64,000 nucleotides of DNA from assembly GCA_050084985.1 (NCBI GenBank), contig JBITNC010000001.1:4650001-4714000 (forward strand), read 5' to 3'. Position numbers and translations under genes: made by a program. This document shows, piece after piece, positions 10,051 to 22,997 of this stretch; the stretch's first letter is position 1, and every line of letters begins with the position of its first letter. Source of the stretch: Nageia nagi (lineage: Eukaryota > Pinophyta). The notes under the pieces are model-generated. The model was not told the origin of the DNA. It did no database searches and saw nothing but the letters and a program-made list of their open reading frames with translations.

Positions 10051-13000
10051 ATTCAAGTTGGTTTTGTTGCAGTACTCTACTCCATGTCTTGCACTTTTTT
10101 ATATGATTGGATTATTGACTCTAGTTGCACTAATCACCTATGCTTTGAAAATTATAAGTTTGAGAACTTTCACAAGTATAGAAAAGATGCAATTGTGATA
10201 GGTGATAACTTTATCCTTGAATTTCAAGGCATTGGGAGTGTGTTGATTCACAGGAAGGTTCTTGAAAATGTGCTCTATGTTTCTAAGCTTAGGATGAACC
10301 TTCTCTCCATGATTTAAGTTTCAAAGAAAGGGTACTTATTTGAGTTTGACTCACAATACTAGTGCATTAAGAAAGTACTTGCCACATTGGTTAAAGGATC
10401 AGTGAAAGATGATTTCTACATTATGGATCAAGTTCCAACAAAGATGTGTCTTGCTACAAATGTGTGTTCTAGAGGCAATCTTTGGCACCAACATTTAAGG
10501 CACCTTAACCACAAGAGTATTCAAATCATGAAATACCAAGAACTTATAGAAGGTTTTCCTTTAATTTCATCTTCAATTGGTTTATGTGAGAAGTGCATCC
10601 TTTGCAAGATGAATAGACAAAAATTTGAAAAAGATAAGGTAACAAGAGAATCTCAATCACTTCAATTTATGCATTTAGATTTGATGGATCTATTTTAGAT
10701 TAAGTCATATAGGGGGGCATATTACACCTTCACCTTCATTGATGACTTTAGTAGGATGACCTTTGGGTATCTACTTGAGCACAAGGATCAAACCTTTGAG
10801 TTTCAAGAATTTTAAAGCCTTAGTTGAAAATCAAACTAAATTTAAAATCAAGATGTTGAGATTAGATAATGGAGGAGAATATAATAGTAATGAGTTCAAT
10901 ATATATTACACTAATTATGGAATCAAGAGGTATTTTATGATTCCTTACACTTCTTAGCATAATGGTGTTACTGATAGGATAAATAGAATAATTATGGAAA
11001 TGGCTAGATGCATGCTGGGTAATCTTCCTTGTTTTTTATGAGGTAAAGCTATGAGCACTACTATTTACACCTTGAATAGGTGTCCCACAAAAGTCATTTG
11101 GGATAAAACTCTTTTTGAGGCATGGTCAAGAAGAAAACCTAATATTTATCACCTTAGGGTGTTTGGCTGTGAAGCATTCTCCTACATTATTTTTGAGAAA
11201 AGGAAAAAGTTGAACAAAAGAGCTGAAAAATGCATCTTTATGGGTTATGATAGTCAACAGAAAAGCTACAGGTTCTACTCTCCATCCTATAAAGTTGTGT
11301 TTGTTTCAAAGGATGTAAATTTTAATGAACTTCCTAAAGAATCTGCTTCTAATGAGGATGTTGATGATCTTGGTGTCTCATTAATTGCTCCTAGTTGGTT
11401 GGATATTGATGTAGATAAATCACCTTAGGAGCAAAATTCTCCAACACAAAGGGTAACAAAGAGCATGAACTTGAACAAATCCTTATTTACCAAGATTGAT
11501 AACAAACATGAGCCCTCATCTTTCAAAGATGCTTATAAGCATGAGTGTTAGGTGGAAGCCATGAAAATTGAGTATGAGGCACTTATGAAAAATAAAACTT
11601 GGAACTTGGTTCTTTATCCTAATGAGAAAAATATAATTAGTAATAAATGGATCTACAAGGTCAAGTATAATTCAATTGGAGATATTGAGAAATACAAGGC
11701 AAGATTAGTAGCTAAAGGTTTTTCTCAAAAATACAATGTAGATTATGAAAAAACCTTTACTCCCATGGCAAAGATGCCCATTGTCAGAATTATCCTCGCT
11801 CTTTATGTAGCTCAAATATGGAAAGTTTTTCAACTTGACATCAAGAGTGTATTTCTCAATGGTGACTTAGATATGAAAATTTTCATGAATCAACCAAAAG
11901 AGTTTATTATGGAAGGCAAAGAGTCTTTTGTGTGCAAGCTAAAGAAGTTATTATATGCACTTAAGCAAGCACCTAGAGCCTAGTACAAGAAGATTTTAGG
12001 GTACTTTGCAAACATTGGATTCTCTAAGTTTTTTTTACTCCAATCTATATGTGCTCAATTAAGGAAAAGACATGGTATTAATTCTCCTTTATGTATATGA
12101 TCTTTTGATTATTGAAAATAATGATGAAATCATTCAAGAGTGTATATCCAAGCATAAGGCAACATTTGAAATGATTGATCTTGGTCTCTTGCACTACTAT
12201 CTTGGAATTCAAGTGTATCAATACAAGGATTATACTTATCTTAGTCAATCTTAGTATATATCATACATCTTGTAGAAGTTTGGAATGGAGGAGTGTAGAT
12301 ATACTATGATCCTAGTCTCTTTTGAAATCACTATTTCTCTGAGCTCCAACTCTCATTGGTTAATGCTATAGTTTATAGGTAATTAATTGGTAGTCTTCTA
12401 TATTTGACTATTTCCAAGCCAAATATTACCTTTATAGTGAATCTGATGGTTCGATTCATGCAAAAAACATATGTTGAGCATCTCAATGTTGTTAAGAAAA
12501 TCTTGAGATATGTTGCAGGGATGAAGGATCTTGCTCTCAAGTATTCCAAGTTTTCCTTATTTTTTCTCTTAGGGTTCTTAGATTTTGAACATGAGGGAGA
12601 TAGAGATGATAGAAAATCAACCTCTACGTATGTGTTTAGCATTGGTTTAGGTGATATCTCTTGGGCTTCCAAGAAGAAGCCTACTATTTCTCTTTCCACC
12701 ATAGAAGCTTAATACTATGCCATGTCTATTACAACCTAATAAGCTATTTGGATAAGACATATTCAGAAATAAATTAGGTATGAGCAAGCTGGCTCATCCT
12801 TGAGTTCTTCAAATAATCAATCAACTATTTCTTTAGGTAAGAATTCTATGTTTTATTAAATAATAAAACATATGAAAATCTAGGCCCATTTTATTAGGGA
12901 GAAGGTTCTTGATGGCATCATACACTTGGAGTATTTTACATATACCTTTAACTTTGCTAATTTGTTCACTAAGCCCCTTCCTAAAGCTCAATTCTATAAG

Positions 13001-13054
13001 CTTAGGGATGCTATTAAGTTGGTGAAGTTGCCCTCAAAGGGAAGTGAAGTTTGA
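10051..13054 (+). pseudogene. copia A pol (PR-INT-RT-RNase H), broken
   Basis: This is a Ty1/copia polyprotein. Protease: 10084-10317, WIIDSSCTNHL (usual D-S-G with Gly changed to Ser) and FQGIGSVLI. Integrase zinc region: LWHQHLRHLNH...CEKCILC at 10470-10620. Integrase core: FIDDFSRMTFGYL (10735-10775) and RLDNGGEYNS (about 10860), then EMARCML and TLNRCPTKV. RT: 11552-12290, with NKWIYKVKYN, ARLVAKGFSQ and FQLDIKSVFLNGDL. The catalytic YVDD is YVYD at about 12090. RNase H: from 12560, with DRDDRKSTSTYVF, ISWASKKKPTISLSTIEA and a tail LVKLPSKGSEV ending at a TGA (13052-13054). Stops at 10315, 10698, 11983 and 12252, and several frame changes, inactivate it. The stop spectrum is dominated by CAA to TAA, TGG to TAG and CAG to TAG. 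Confidence 0.93.
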
Positions 13055-13764
13055 ATTCTTATGTTAAATTCATGTTTGTGATGAAAAATTTACCCCTAGA
13101 AGGATTTTGTGTCGTATAGTATTATTTTTTTATTGTACACCTTCATGGTAAGTTCGCTCTACATGAGGAACTTGTACAAATTTTTAAAGCAAAAGATTGG
13201 CCAATCTAGCACTATTCAATTATCCATATGTGAGAAACTCTTATGTGTCTTTTGGCATTATTCAATTATCCATATGTGAGGAACTCATATGTGCATGTTT
13301 TGTTATGCTCTACTTTGTAATGATGATAAACACATTATATATATATAACAAGTGACTATGAGTTTTTAGCCTGGCATCTTTATGATGACTTATAGTGCAC
13401 CATTGATCAAATTATGATGGCATATATCCTTGTTGATATAATCATGTTGCATCTAACTAATCTTATTGTATAAGATTCTTTTGAATTACAATTTCTCTTA
13501 AGATTGTAGGTTACTTACTTCAAGTATGCAAGCTCTTAGAGACTCTTCATGACTTCTAGTTGGATGACTATTTCATGTACATTGAAATCGATTGTGGTTA
13601 ATGATTGTATTTGGCAAAGTAGTGAGTCTCAAACTAGATCTTTCTTACTTCACAAATATGTAAAACATTCTCATCTTCATTATATCTATTTGGAGGAGAA
13701 CTCTCTTACTTTCTCTCTTCCTTATCTCTTATTCGCTCTATGCCAATATTTCATTAAGTGGGAG
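13055..13764 (+). other. copia A 3' untranslated region with tandem repeat and PPT
   Basis: No ORF is supported. Two copies of a ~60-bp unit (ATTCAATTATCCATATGTGA, then a GAAACTC-like word) occupy about 13210-13310. A purine tract AAGTGGGAG (13756-13764) abuts the 3' LTR and is the likely plus-strand primer. Confidence 0.75.
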
Positions 13765-14265
13765 TGTTGAAATGTATAATGCATTATTGTAAAGGTTTTG
13801 TAATAATATTATATGTAAGTTCACTAATACTTAAGGGTATCATTTTATACCTTAAGTATTTAAGTGAATATGATAATGTAACTTGTCCTACACTCCATGT
13901 CATGAGCATGACCCTTGGGTAAAAGGGAGTTACACGTCATGTCTTTGTACATTGGATAAAAGGGTGGTCCAAAGAGAGATTTTGGACTATAAATAGAAGG
14001 CTCCCTCTTTATGATCACATACCAATTTATGGAGTAAAGTTATGCTATAGGATAGTGTCTATGAAAAAATATTAGGAGGATTGTAAGAGTTCATATTGGT
14101 GAATGAAGTGAGATCTAGTTAGTGGATGTACTCCTAGTTGGAGTAACCACTTACATCTTGAGTTATCTTTGTAAGATTATTTTGTGAGTTATTTATATGT
14201 GATTTGTGAGATTACATGTGATCTTGGGAGTTTAGATTTGTTTAGTTTATAGTTCAAATCTCTTA
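13765..14265 (+). repeat. 3' LTR of copia A
   Basis: It starts TGTTGAAATG and ends CTCTTA, where the terminal CA has decayed to TA. It is 501 bp, the same length as the 5' LTR, with a TATAAATA box at 13988-13995. Confidence 0.9.
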
Positions 14266-14270
14266 GTACA

Positions 14271-15299
14271 TAGTCAAATGGATGGTCAAAAGATAATCAA
14301 GAATGTATATACACATGTGACATGCTCTTTTGCTAATGTTAAGACTATATGCTCTTTGATATGATTTGTATGTTGGAAAGATAAACAAGATGTAATAGAA
14401 ATGATAACAAATGATAATGTTAAATGATTCAAGGATAAATAATTATAAAACACCCAAAATGTAACCAAGATAATGATATAAACATAAAAATGTATGAAAT
14501 AATCAATACCCAAGATATTTTAAATAATGATAATGCTACAAGAACCAAGAGGGTATGTTCAATTATGTATAAAGATGCAACTACAATAAATTTTGATAAA
14601 TCCTAGTTTATGAACAACTTCAAACACTAAGTATGAAAAGAGGATGACTAAGTATGCTAATTGGACACAAACAAGTATGTCCATAATGTTAATTCACCAT
14701 GGCCATCCTAAATAATGATAAATAATATATATGGGTATGAATGATTTAGACTAAACCCTAGGATATAAGATGTGATTAACCTAAAATATTTTGAAATATC
14801 ACATAAATGCAAGTAAACTAAGTTATGATATGTTCAAGGATACAAGTGCTCTAACTTCCTTCAATAATATTGTAGAACCTGCAAATAACCTTAAAACAAC
14901 ATATGGTATCCAAATGATAAAGAGATCACCTCAATCTATCTATGAGATAGGGTGAGAAGCTTTGTAGGATACCACACAAGGGTGGATTTCTTCTAAAATC
15001 CTAATAGATGTTGATAATGTGAAAAGTTACTCAAAATTTCTTGATTATTCTTTGTAAAAAACTCATAAAGCTCAAAAAAAAAAATCAATTAGAAGTGATA
15101 AATGAGGTAAAAAATAACCTTCTATAATGTTCTGATCCAAATCAACAATCCAATTTGGATAGCTACATGATCGGTTGATCAATTGGCTAATCGATAGTTT
15201 GATTATTTTGATAATCATTTTATCTAATTTAGACTAATTTTATTCAAGTTTTGTTTATGTTCATGGTAGATGCAAATATGTAATTTTGGGGTGTATACA
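14271..15299. other. No gene seen
   Basis: AT-rich sequence on the right flank of copia A. An ending GTGTATACAA near 15290-15300 faintly resembles the GTCTACA terminus of Tat-like LTRs, but no partner or boundary could be confirmed. Confidence 0.4.
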
Positions 15300-17300
15300 A
15301 TTGGAAGTCTCAGTTGTCAATTCATCCATGGCTTTAAGGATTTCAATGGAATTGGATAATACTTAGGGAGGTATTCATATTTTTGGCATCCCCTTTTCCT
15401 TTCAAGTTTTTCCTTCTTAGCTATGGAAGTATGCTATCAACAAAGTTGAGAAAAATTGTAACTCCAAATTTTTTTCCTTAGTTGGCAAATTCCATATTTG
15501 CTTGAAAGTTTTGCCCTCATAAATGTTTACTATTCCTCTTGTTAGGTCCCTTCAAAGGCATGTTATCTAAAATTCCAAACATTTCTAAGAGATTTTATAT
15601 GATATAATTCATCTGAATGGAAATGATTCCACTAAGTATCGTGGTAAAAATGTTACCTTCCCAAAGATTATGGCATAATGGGCATGCTAGATTGTAGGAA
15701 GTAAGGAGTAACTCTTTGTACCAAATGGATAGTTTAAGCCATCAAAGGCATTTGAGGCCAAGAAAGTTGTCATTAGGCACTTCATTTATTTTGGGCTTCC
15801 CTAAACTATAAAGCATGGTCATACATGGACTTTCCTTCTCTGTTGTTAGTACTAGTGGATGTTGGAAACCCTTATTTCTTTGATATAAAAAGTATATAGA
15901 AAGCTTGAAAAAAATATGCCCATGGATAAGATGAAAAAGTGCCAGTTTCCATAATGGTCTTTACATAAACTCTCTCAATGTCTAATGGTCATCGATCATC
16001 AAATTTCAAGGAAACCTTATGGCACAAGTCCAATGGGTTCACACTCAAAACATTTTTAATTGAGGAATTATGATAATTATAAATTTTTTTCTAAATAAGC
16101 ACGAGACTAGATTTCATGGAATATTTTTAAATGCACTTTTCATTTGAATAAAATGAATGAATTTGCATATGATATTGTAATTGAACAAACTCATTTTTCT
16201 ATGTGGCATAAAATTGGGTTGAAATCCTAACGACCATGGTGGAAATATTAGGCTTGGTATAATGATACTTCTTTGCTTAATTATAAAGCTTGATTTAGTT
16301 ATGCTTTCCTTTCCCTAATGTTCACCATTGTTCCTTAGCTCAATGAAAAATAGGATTTGGTATCTTCCCACTCCAGATGAAAATTCAAATTTCTCTCAAC
16401 CTAGGTTCCTTACATAGAGCTTAAATTTTTTTTCATGGAGCCTTCTATATCAAGGCCTCCCATAGGTCTTAGGCTTCGACACTTGGGAATTCCCAACTCA
16501 AGATGTTCTTTTTATGGTGAATCTAATACTTCCATGTATGTTTTTTGGTTGTACAAGTGGATAAGGGATGCTTGGGATTGGATAGCCTCTTTTTTTTCCC
16601 CATTCATGTTGATTACCTTCTCCTGGCAGCATGCCTTACTAGGGGATTCCATTATCCTTAGTCTACCTTTATGAGAAGTGTGGCAAATTTTAGATTTGGC
16701 TTGCTTTTTCATATATGCAAAGCTAGAAATAAAATTATGTTCAAGCAAGGAGTTCCATCTTTAGATTTATTTATCACTTATTGATAAATTGGAAATATTT
16801 ATGATGTGTGGTTATAGGTTTGCGACCAAGTAAACAATGTGGTTATGGAGTTTCAACACTTGTAATCCCTGTTAGAATAATAGGGCAATGTATCATGATT
16901 TATCAATCAGATAGATTCAAACCACTCGTCTTAGGATTGCTCTCAGCCCCATTCACAGTGGCACCCTTTGTCACCTATTTGTTCATAGCTAGATAGTTGC
17001 CATTAGTCTCAACCATTATCAATCTCAAAAAGGCTAGATGATGTTGGTGCTCGTACCTCTCACCAAGAAAGAAGGGAAAACATTATACCAATTCCATCTA
17101 GAGGAGTGATTGGTTAGAATACTAAAGACATTAATGTTGAGTGCACTCATAATGGATTATCATTTCCACCCTCTCTTGCTCAACATATTGGTTGGGGTGA
17201 GAATTAGGTGGAAGATCTTGATATTCCCCTCACCAATGATGGATGGGATCTCCTAGTTATACCAGACAATAATTAGGAATGCATGATGGAGTGTGACAAT
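15300..17300 (+). pseudogene. LINE ORF2 remnant (RT C-terminus and zf-RVT)
   Basis: The translation, read across several stops and frame changes, matches the region downstream of the catalytic RT domain in plant non-LTR retrotransposons. At 15420-15600 it reads LWKYAINKVEKNCNSKFFSL followed by VGKFHICLKVL. At 15690-15830 it has FKPSKAFEAKKVVIRHFIYF. The zinc-binding zf-RVT-like part at 16435-16674 reads RLRHLGIPNSRCSFYGES then YVFWLYKWIRDAWDWIASFF. A tail resembling the same ORF runs on to about 17280. There is a ten-A run at 17471-17480 but no clear target duplication. The N-terminal endonuclease and catalytic RT are absent, as expected of a 5'-truncated copy. Confidence 0.75.
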
Positions 17301-17949
17301 GGCTCCCCTACAACCCTCTTTAAATGCATATGTGTGGTTGTCTCAAGATGCAACTTAGAGTCCCTTTTTAATATTTGATCACACTTAACTATGATTTTAT
17401 TTTTGTTGGATTCCTATCCCACTATTAAGATTAATATGACACTATCCAATATATGAATTACTCCATCTATTTAAAAAAAAAATCATTTTAATCAATATTA
17501 TTTGAATCTACATTAAAAAAATAAATAAATAAGGACTTGTTTCTCTACATACCTTACATTCAACCAAATTTTGATGATATAAAATTTGGTTTATATGTTA
17601 AACTTTTGTTATATAAATCATAGATGATCTTGATTAAGCTCAAAAAGTGTAAGACTACATTAAAGATTAGCATAGATTGTGAAATTATAGTATATATGAA
17701 ATGATCACAATTCTTGTGGTCCACCCATTCAACATGATCTTTCTCTATCCATAGACAATAGGCTATAATTCTCTCTATGTTTACCACCACCAAAGTCTTG
17801 TCATTTGCAGGCTGGTCATGTTGCTATGTCCACCACTTTCACGATGTTCATTTACACATTACATTCACACTCTATAATCAAAATCATATATTAACAGATG
17901 TAGAAATATAAATAGATGGTCTTTTGTTTCCACACCACCTCCACCTCCT
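17301..17949. other. No gene seen
   Basis: AT-rich sequence between the LINE remnant and PPR fragment 2. An A-rich run at 17471-17480 could be the LINE poly(A) remnant. Confidence 0.5.
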
Positions 17950-18529
17950 TTGCTTATGAAGGCCATGGTCTTTTGTTTCCACAGTCGTACAATCTCATTA
18001 CTTATCCACCAAAATCAAAATGATACGAATATCACTCTCACTCAACTCTATCGACATGGGCAGTTCAAGCATGCAATCCACATTCTACTCACTAAAAATA
18101 CACCCTCCTCTTTACACTCTTCAACATGTCTTCGACTCCTATAGACCTACATCGCCAACAGTGATCTTCCAGAGGCCAAGCTCCTTCATTCACTCATCAA
18201 TCGCATCTGGCTTAAATTTGGCCTGTCCATGCACAATTTTTTGCAAAACAGACTTATCCAAATGTATGTCAACTATGCAAGTTTGGAATATGATAATTTT
18301 AGGATACCAAAGACATGGCTTTCCTTGACAAGCATTGACACTCTTTCACCAAATGCAACAAATAGCAGCAGTAGTCCAACTAGATCAATTCACCTTTCCC
18401 ACCGTCCTCAAAACTTGTGCAAAAGTGGGAGATATGCAACATGGTTTCCAATGCATTGTTTATTTTGTAAGCCTCATGTACTTTCTAATTTGTTGGAAAA
18501 ACTTGGTTTCTATTTATAATTTGCCATAG
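17950..18529 (+). pseudogene. PPR (PLS-type) gene fragment 2, N-terminal
   Basis: This is the N-terminal part of a PPR gene. The first frame (from 17950) reads TLTQLYRHGQFKHAIHILLT, then a TAG at 18140-18142, then NSDLPEAKLLHSLINRI and MHNFLQNRLIQMYVNYASLE, the classic start of PLS-type PPR proteins. Around 18285 the frame changes and part of a repeat is missing. The second frame reads WNMIILGYQRHGFP-stop-QALTLFHQMQ, then VQLDQFTFPTVLKTCAKVGD, ending near 18460. The stop is one transition from CGA or CAA. No organelle-targeting peptide can be judged. The last ~85 bp are homologous to the start of fragment 1 (3131-3651), so the two fragments cover successive parts of one gene type. Confidence 0.85.
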
Positions 18530-18649
18530 TTTCCATGCTTGGAGCTCTACTTTCATCCTAAGTTCCTAAATATTGTAGTTAGAACCATCTAGAATGTTCT
18601 TGGGTGAAAAAGAATCTCTCATTTGCTACATGTTAAATTTGAGAACCAA

Positions 18650-20754
18650 ATATTAATCAATCATACATGTTGAATTAATCAACCATACATGTTGAATTAA
18701 CAAAGATAACAAGGCATGCTTAAATTGTTAACCAATTTCACATGTGCAAAAAGTTTTCAATCTCATCACATTATATACATCCAACATTTTGTTATAACCA
18801 TTATTGTAGAGAGGGTAGAGTTGAGGTTATTTTTTTTATTTGAAATTAAACCTTCACCTGGATGCCTGCGTGGAACCCAAGTCCTATCAATTCCCCTTAG
18901 TCAACATATACTCTCACAATGAGTACTAGCTATTTTTCAAAGGTGTGACATATGTTGAATCAACCAAATTATTATCTTGATTAGGTTAAGTTTTCCTCCT
19001 AAGTTATCAGAATAATCCATAAATGTACATGCATACATGTGGTATCACTACACATATTTTTCCACCTATATGGAGTAATGTCCATATCAACAAATGACTT
19101 AGGAGCAATTAAGAAGTACAAAATTTTTACCATTTAGATCGATGAGCTTAAAGACTCTAGTATACCTTGTCCTCCCCTTATGGCTTCCCAAACAAGCCAT
19201 GTTGCGAAATAAAATATGCAGATGTATTCATTTTGAGGGGTGCACTTTCAATATTTATGATTTTTGCAAAACATAAAGTAAAGGTGCATAAATAAAGTGC
19301 TTAAAATGATACATCATCAACACTTGAAACCTAAGAGTCCACATCATCCCAAAAAATCTAAGAGTGTCCAATAGGTTTTTTCACAACCCTAAGAGGACTT
19401 CTTTACAAAAATTATATGAGTTCATTATTTTTAAGTAACAATAAGGAATTCTCCCCTTTTTACTTAAAATGTAGCAAAAAAGAATCCATACTTAAAATAA
19501 TACACTTAACAAGATTTATTATTAATAATTCTATCTCAAAATATTGCTCAAAAATTAATACCTTATTTCAAGGTCTCCCCCTATAATTTTTGAGAAAAAA
19601 GAATTGCTTAAATTCCCCCTTTAATTTAAGTAAAAATACTCAAAAAAAAAATTTCCCTTCAAAAAACTAACTCAATTGACAAGGAATTTCCCCCTTAATT
19701 ATTTAGAATTACCCCTCAATAATAGCTTAGAATGCCCTCCCAAAAAATAAAAGCTTAAAAAATTTCCTTTAAAATATTAACTCCCATAAAAAAATTAAAC
19801 TCCCCCTAAATGCTTGAAAAATTCCTTCTTAAAATATTAACAACCTTTCAAAATAATAAATCTCCAAATTTTAAATAACAAAAAAAATTAACCAAATTTA
19901 AATAAATATCCTCCTTCACTTTTATATATATAGTTTTTGTTAGAAAAAAAGAGCTCCAGTTTTTTAAAATACATCCAATATATCTCCCCATAAGTTTGCA
20001 AAATAAACTTCATAAATTAACTATCCCCATGTTGAAAAGTCTTTTTCACATGTCTGTGAGTGTGAATAATGCACTGAAGTAGTAAGTTCCTTCACTCACA
20101 CATTAGTTTTATCTTTTTCAATAGTCAAAAAATAATTTCATCAAAGTGCAAAAAATAAATTCTCAAAAAATGCACATCTATAAAAAATATTTACAGTATA
20201 GTAGAGGGGTTTGTATTAGTAGGGAAAGGGTTAGGAAGGGCTATGTGGGTGGGGATGTAGTAAGGAGGGCGTGGGTGGCAAAGAGCAGAATGAGAAGGGG
20301 GTTCATGGGAAAGGGGGTGGAGTTTAGGTGCTAGGGGATGCAACATAAAGGTGTGAAACTAAAAAAATATTGCAACACTTTTTAACATTTCTACACAAAA
20401 TATTAGTGTAAAAATATTTTTAATATTTCAAAAAAATTGCAAACTATAACAAACTTCATGAAAAATATTATAACACGTTATTGCTATATTTTAAGCAAAT
20501 TTACTCAAAAAATTTACAACTAATAAAGTTAGTAAAAAATTGAATAGCAATAACATGTAAGCAATTTTTTTTAAATATTGAACTAACAAATGGTAAAAAT
20601 ATGTTAGTATCATTGAAAATAATCTCAAAACACTAAAAGAGATAGAGATTATACTTTAAATTTGATTTTACCTTACCAATGAAGTAGGAAGAATAAGTAG
20701 GAATGACCTGCAAGATGTTGAAGAGGAGCCTTTAAGAATGGCTTTGATACCAAA
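18650..20754 (-). mobile_element. Leader of truncated copia element C
   Basis: Read on the minus strand this is the untranslated leader of a copia element related to A and B. The part at 18840-19400 matches the reverse complement of about 8330-8880 (for example the CCTAATTTTAGATAA and ATGCAGGCATC words). A PBS, TGGTATCAAAGC, is read on the minus strand at 20741-20752, just inside the LTR. Gag and pol are missing, and the body is broken off near 18600-18650, just right of PPR fragment 2. The segment 20200-20340 is G-rich on the plus strand. Confidence 0.75.
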
Positions 20755-21314
20755 TGAGAGAAATAAGCCTAAATGACTAAATTCATTGTTTACCAAGATC
20801 TTATGAAAGCTCTTTCAAACATTATCACAATAACATAAACAACATAGTTAATCTCACAAAGTTGACACCAATATAAAGTGGTTCCTCTAACCATGGGAGT
20901 ACACCCACTAATCTAAGATTTTCTTATTTTCAAAGAGCACTCTCTTTTAACAACTCTTTCTCACTTATCCTAACAATCCTAGAGCATAAATTTTCTACTA
21001 GTTGAGTGAGTAATATCAAAGATAAGGCCCTCTATTTATAGACCAAAATCCTCCCTTGGATCACCTTTTTAACCATTGTACAATGTCATGACATGCATCA
21101 CCCCTTTACCTTAGATACATACTCATGACATGGAGTGTAGGATAAGTTACATTATTTTATTTACAAATACTTAAAATGTATCTAAAGATAATTTTAAGTA
21201 TCAATGAATTTGCATTATCATATTCACTAAATACTTAAGGTATATAAGGATACTCTTAAGTATTAAGTGGATTACATTAAGAGACCTTACAATAATGCAT
21301 TATATATTTTAAAA
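20755..21314 (-). repeat. 5' LTR of copia element C
   Basis: In minus orientation it starts at about 21314 and ends with TCTCTCA at 20755, followed by the PBS. It keeps the family landmarks: an ATAATGCATTATTGTAA match near 21290-21305, ATGACATGGAGTGTAGGATAAG near 21125-21145 and a TATAAATA box at 21033-21040 (minus). At about 560 bp it is longer than the A and B LTRs. Confidence 0.8.
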
Positions 21315-22997
21315 AATCTCATGTTAGCCTCATAATGGTCAAAAAATCTAATATATAGGCCTCCAACATAGAAATGAACCTCAACTTGATAAAAAATAAA
21401 TCAAAATTTTGAAAGTTACCTATCACTAAGCTAGATGTTCTTCCTTGAAGCTTTCAAACTTGAAAATGTAGTCAACTTAGGTCAACACATTACTAGAAGG
21501 TTATATCTATCCTTCTAGATTTCCAATGTAGATATCCTAGTTTCCAAATCTAGTATAAATGATGCCACAATATCAACATCAACCTTCTAGTATCCCAATG
21601 AACTAGATCCAAGCTTTAGAAAGCTCTCCTCTAGATCTCATCTCAAACCTCCTCAATTCTTCGAAACCACTATGATATTAGGTAAATACCATTGTTATGT
21701 CTTAAACCTACTTAGATCTTCCAACAAGACAATAAGATATATACTTCAGCAGCTACTCTCCTATAGGATGGAGAGATATCCTTCAACTCAATCACTTATC
21801 TCCAACAACATAGAGAAATCTTCCTCAATATAAATTTCAATAATTTATCCTCAATACATTACCCAAAATGATGGCAATATCTTGGGTCTAATACCACTAT
21901 AATGAGCCTAACTAGGACTCACCTATGATTTCTCCTAAATCCTCAAGTCTAGATCAACCAAAGCCACCAAACATGCCTTAAGAGAGGGATGTTGGTTTTG
22001 GATCTCACCAACAATACTCAAAATAATGCAATTTATCCAACATCTAGTTATTATTGGTAGTAATAAAGCAAACACTTATCATATGCACATAAATATCCAA
22101 TAGAGGGCCTACGGAAGCCAAATTACGAAATAACAATGCAAAAGCTTTCCCAAATATAATGTCCAAGAATAAGGAGATAAATGAAAAGATAATAGCAAAA
22201 TAATGTAATCATATTTGAATATAGAAATGATGGTGAACCTCAATTATAATTATTATGCTATGAGGCTGATGCTCCAAATCTTAGTATCCATAGTTTGGTG
22301 AAGCATGAATTAGGGCTTCATTTTTCAATAGTTGTGATGGAATCTCAAAGATCCACTAGTAATGTTACAATAATCTAGGGTAATGCCAACAACTCTAGAT
22401 AGTTAGTTGACAACTTGGGTTACACCAACCCATAAGTTTGTGCCCATGTAAGTCCTATATTGTACCTTATTGCAACTATTTTACTTCAAATAAGTAGAAT
22501 TTTGAAAGAGACAAAATCTAATCAACAAGAGAGAAGTCATAATAATCGCATGCCTTTAGTATTCCAGGAGTCCTACTTATATAGGAGAGGTAATCCATCT
22601 TCTAATCTTGTGTTGAGATGATCCAATGATGTAAAATGATGATCTGTGTGCTCTTGAGCCTACATACAAGATGAGGAATCTTGGGATGAGAGTTAATCAC
22701 ATCTAAGGCATCCTAGTTTCCACACCTCATGTAGGGGGATTCCATGCATCTTGGGATCCATAAAATAACCATTAATGCTCCCTTAGTGTGATATCAAGCC
22801 TTGGGGCTCATTATGGTACCTTGAAATACCAAATAGTGATCTCTTACCTTTAGGAATGTCATGTCCAAGCTAAATTACCTCTTATTACCTTGTGATTGTT
22901 GAAATCACCTAGATTTATGCTCTACCTCAAGAGGGTAGCAATTATTACAAGAGAGGCTCATTAAATGCTAATATTACATTCATCAAGGATCTAAATT
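21315..22997. other. No gene seen; unclassified repeat-like DNA
   Basis: There is no frame with protein-like content. The block has the look of an old non-coding repeat, with several leaf-like CCTTG and CATCTTGGGAT words, but termini were not found. Confidence 0.4.

Larger units (their letters stand above)
5602..14265 (+). mobile_element. Ty1/copia retrotransposon A, complete but decayed
   Basis: This 8.66-kb plus-strand element is delimited by two 501-bp LTRs (5602-6102 and 13765-14265). The flanks are GTCCA on the left (5597-5601) and GTACA on the right (14266-14270), a five-base duplication with one mismatch. The order is LTR, Met-type PBS, leader of about 3 kb, gag, protease, integrase, RT, RNase H, tandem-repeat tail, purine tract, LTR. 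Integrase before RT identifies the copia superfamily. Stops and frameshifts occur in every coding domain. By eye the two LTRs differ at roughly 6-8% of sites in the portion compared. Element B at 23727-50046 belongs to the same or a very close family. Confidence 0.92.

Noticed and set aside
16512-16748. Minus-strand frame overlapping the LINE
   Set aside because: The plus-strand frame carries the zf-RVT-like signature (RLRHLGIPNSRCSF, RDAWDWI); the other strand has none.
20146-20334. Short Arg/Gly-rich plus-strand frame
   Set aside because: It falls in the G-rich leader of copia C on the antisense strand; composition alone explains it.
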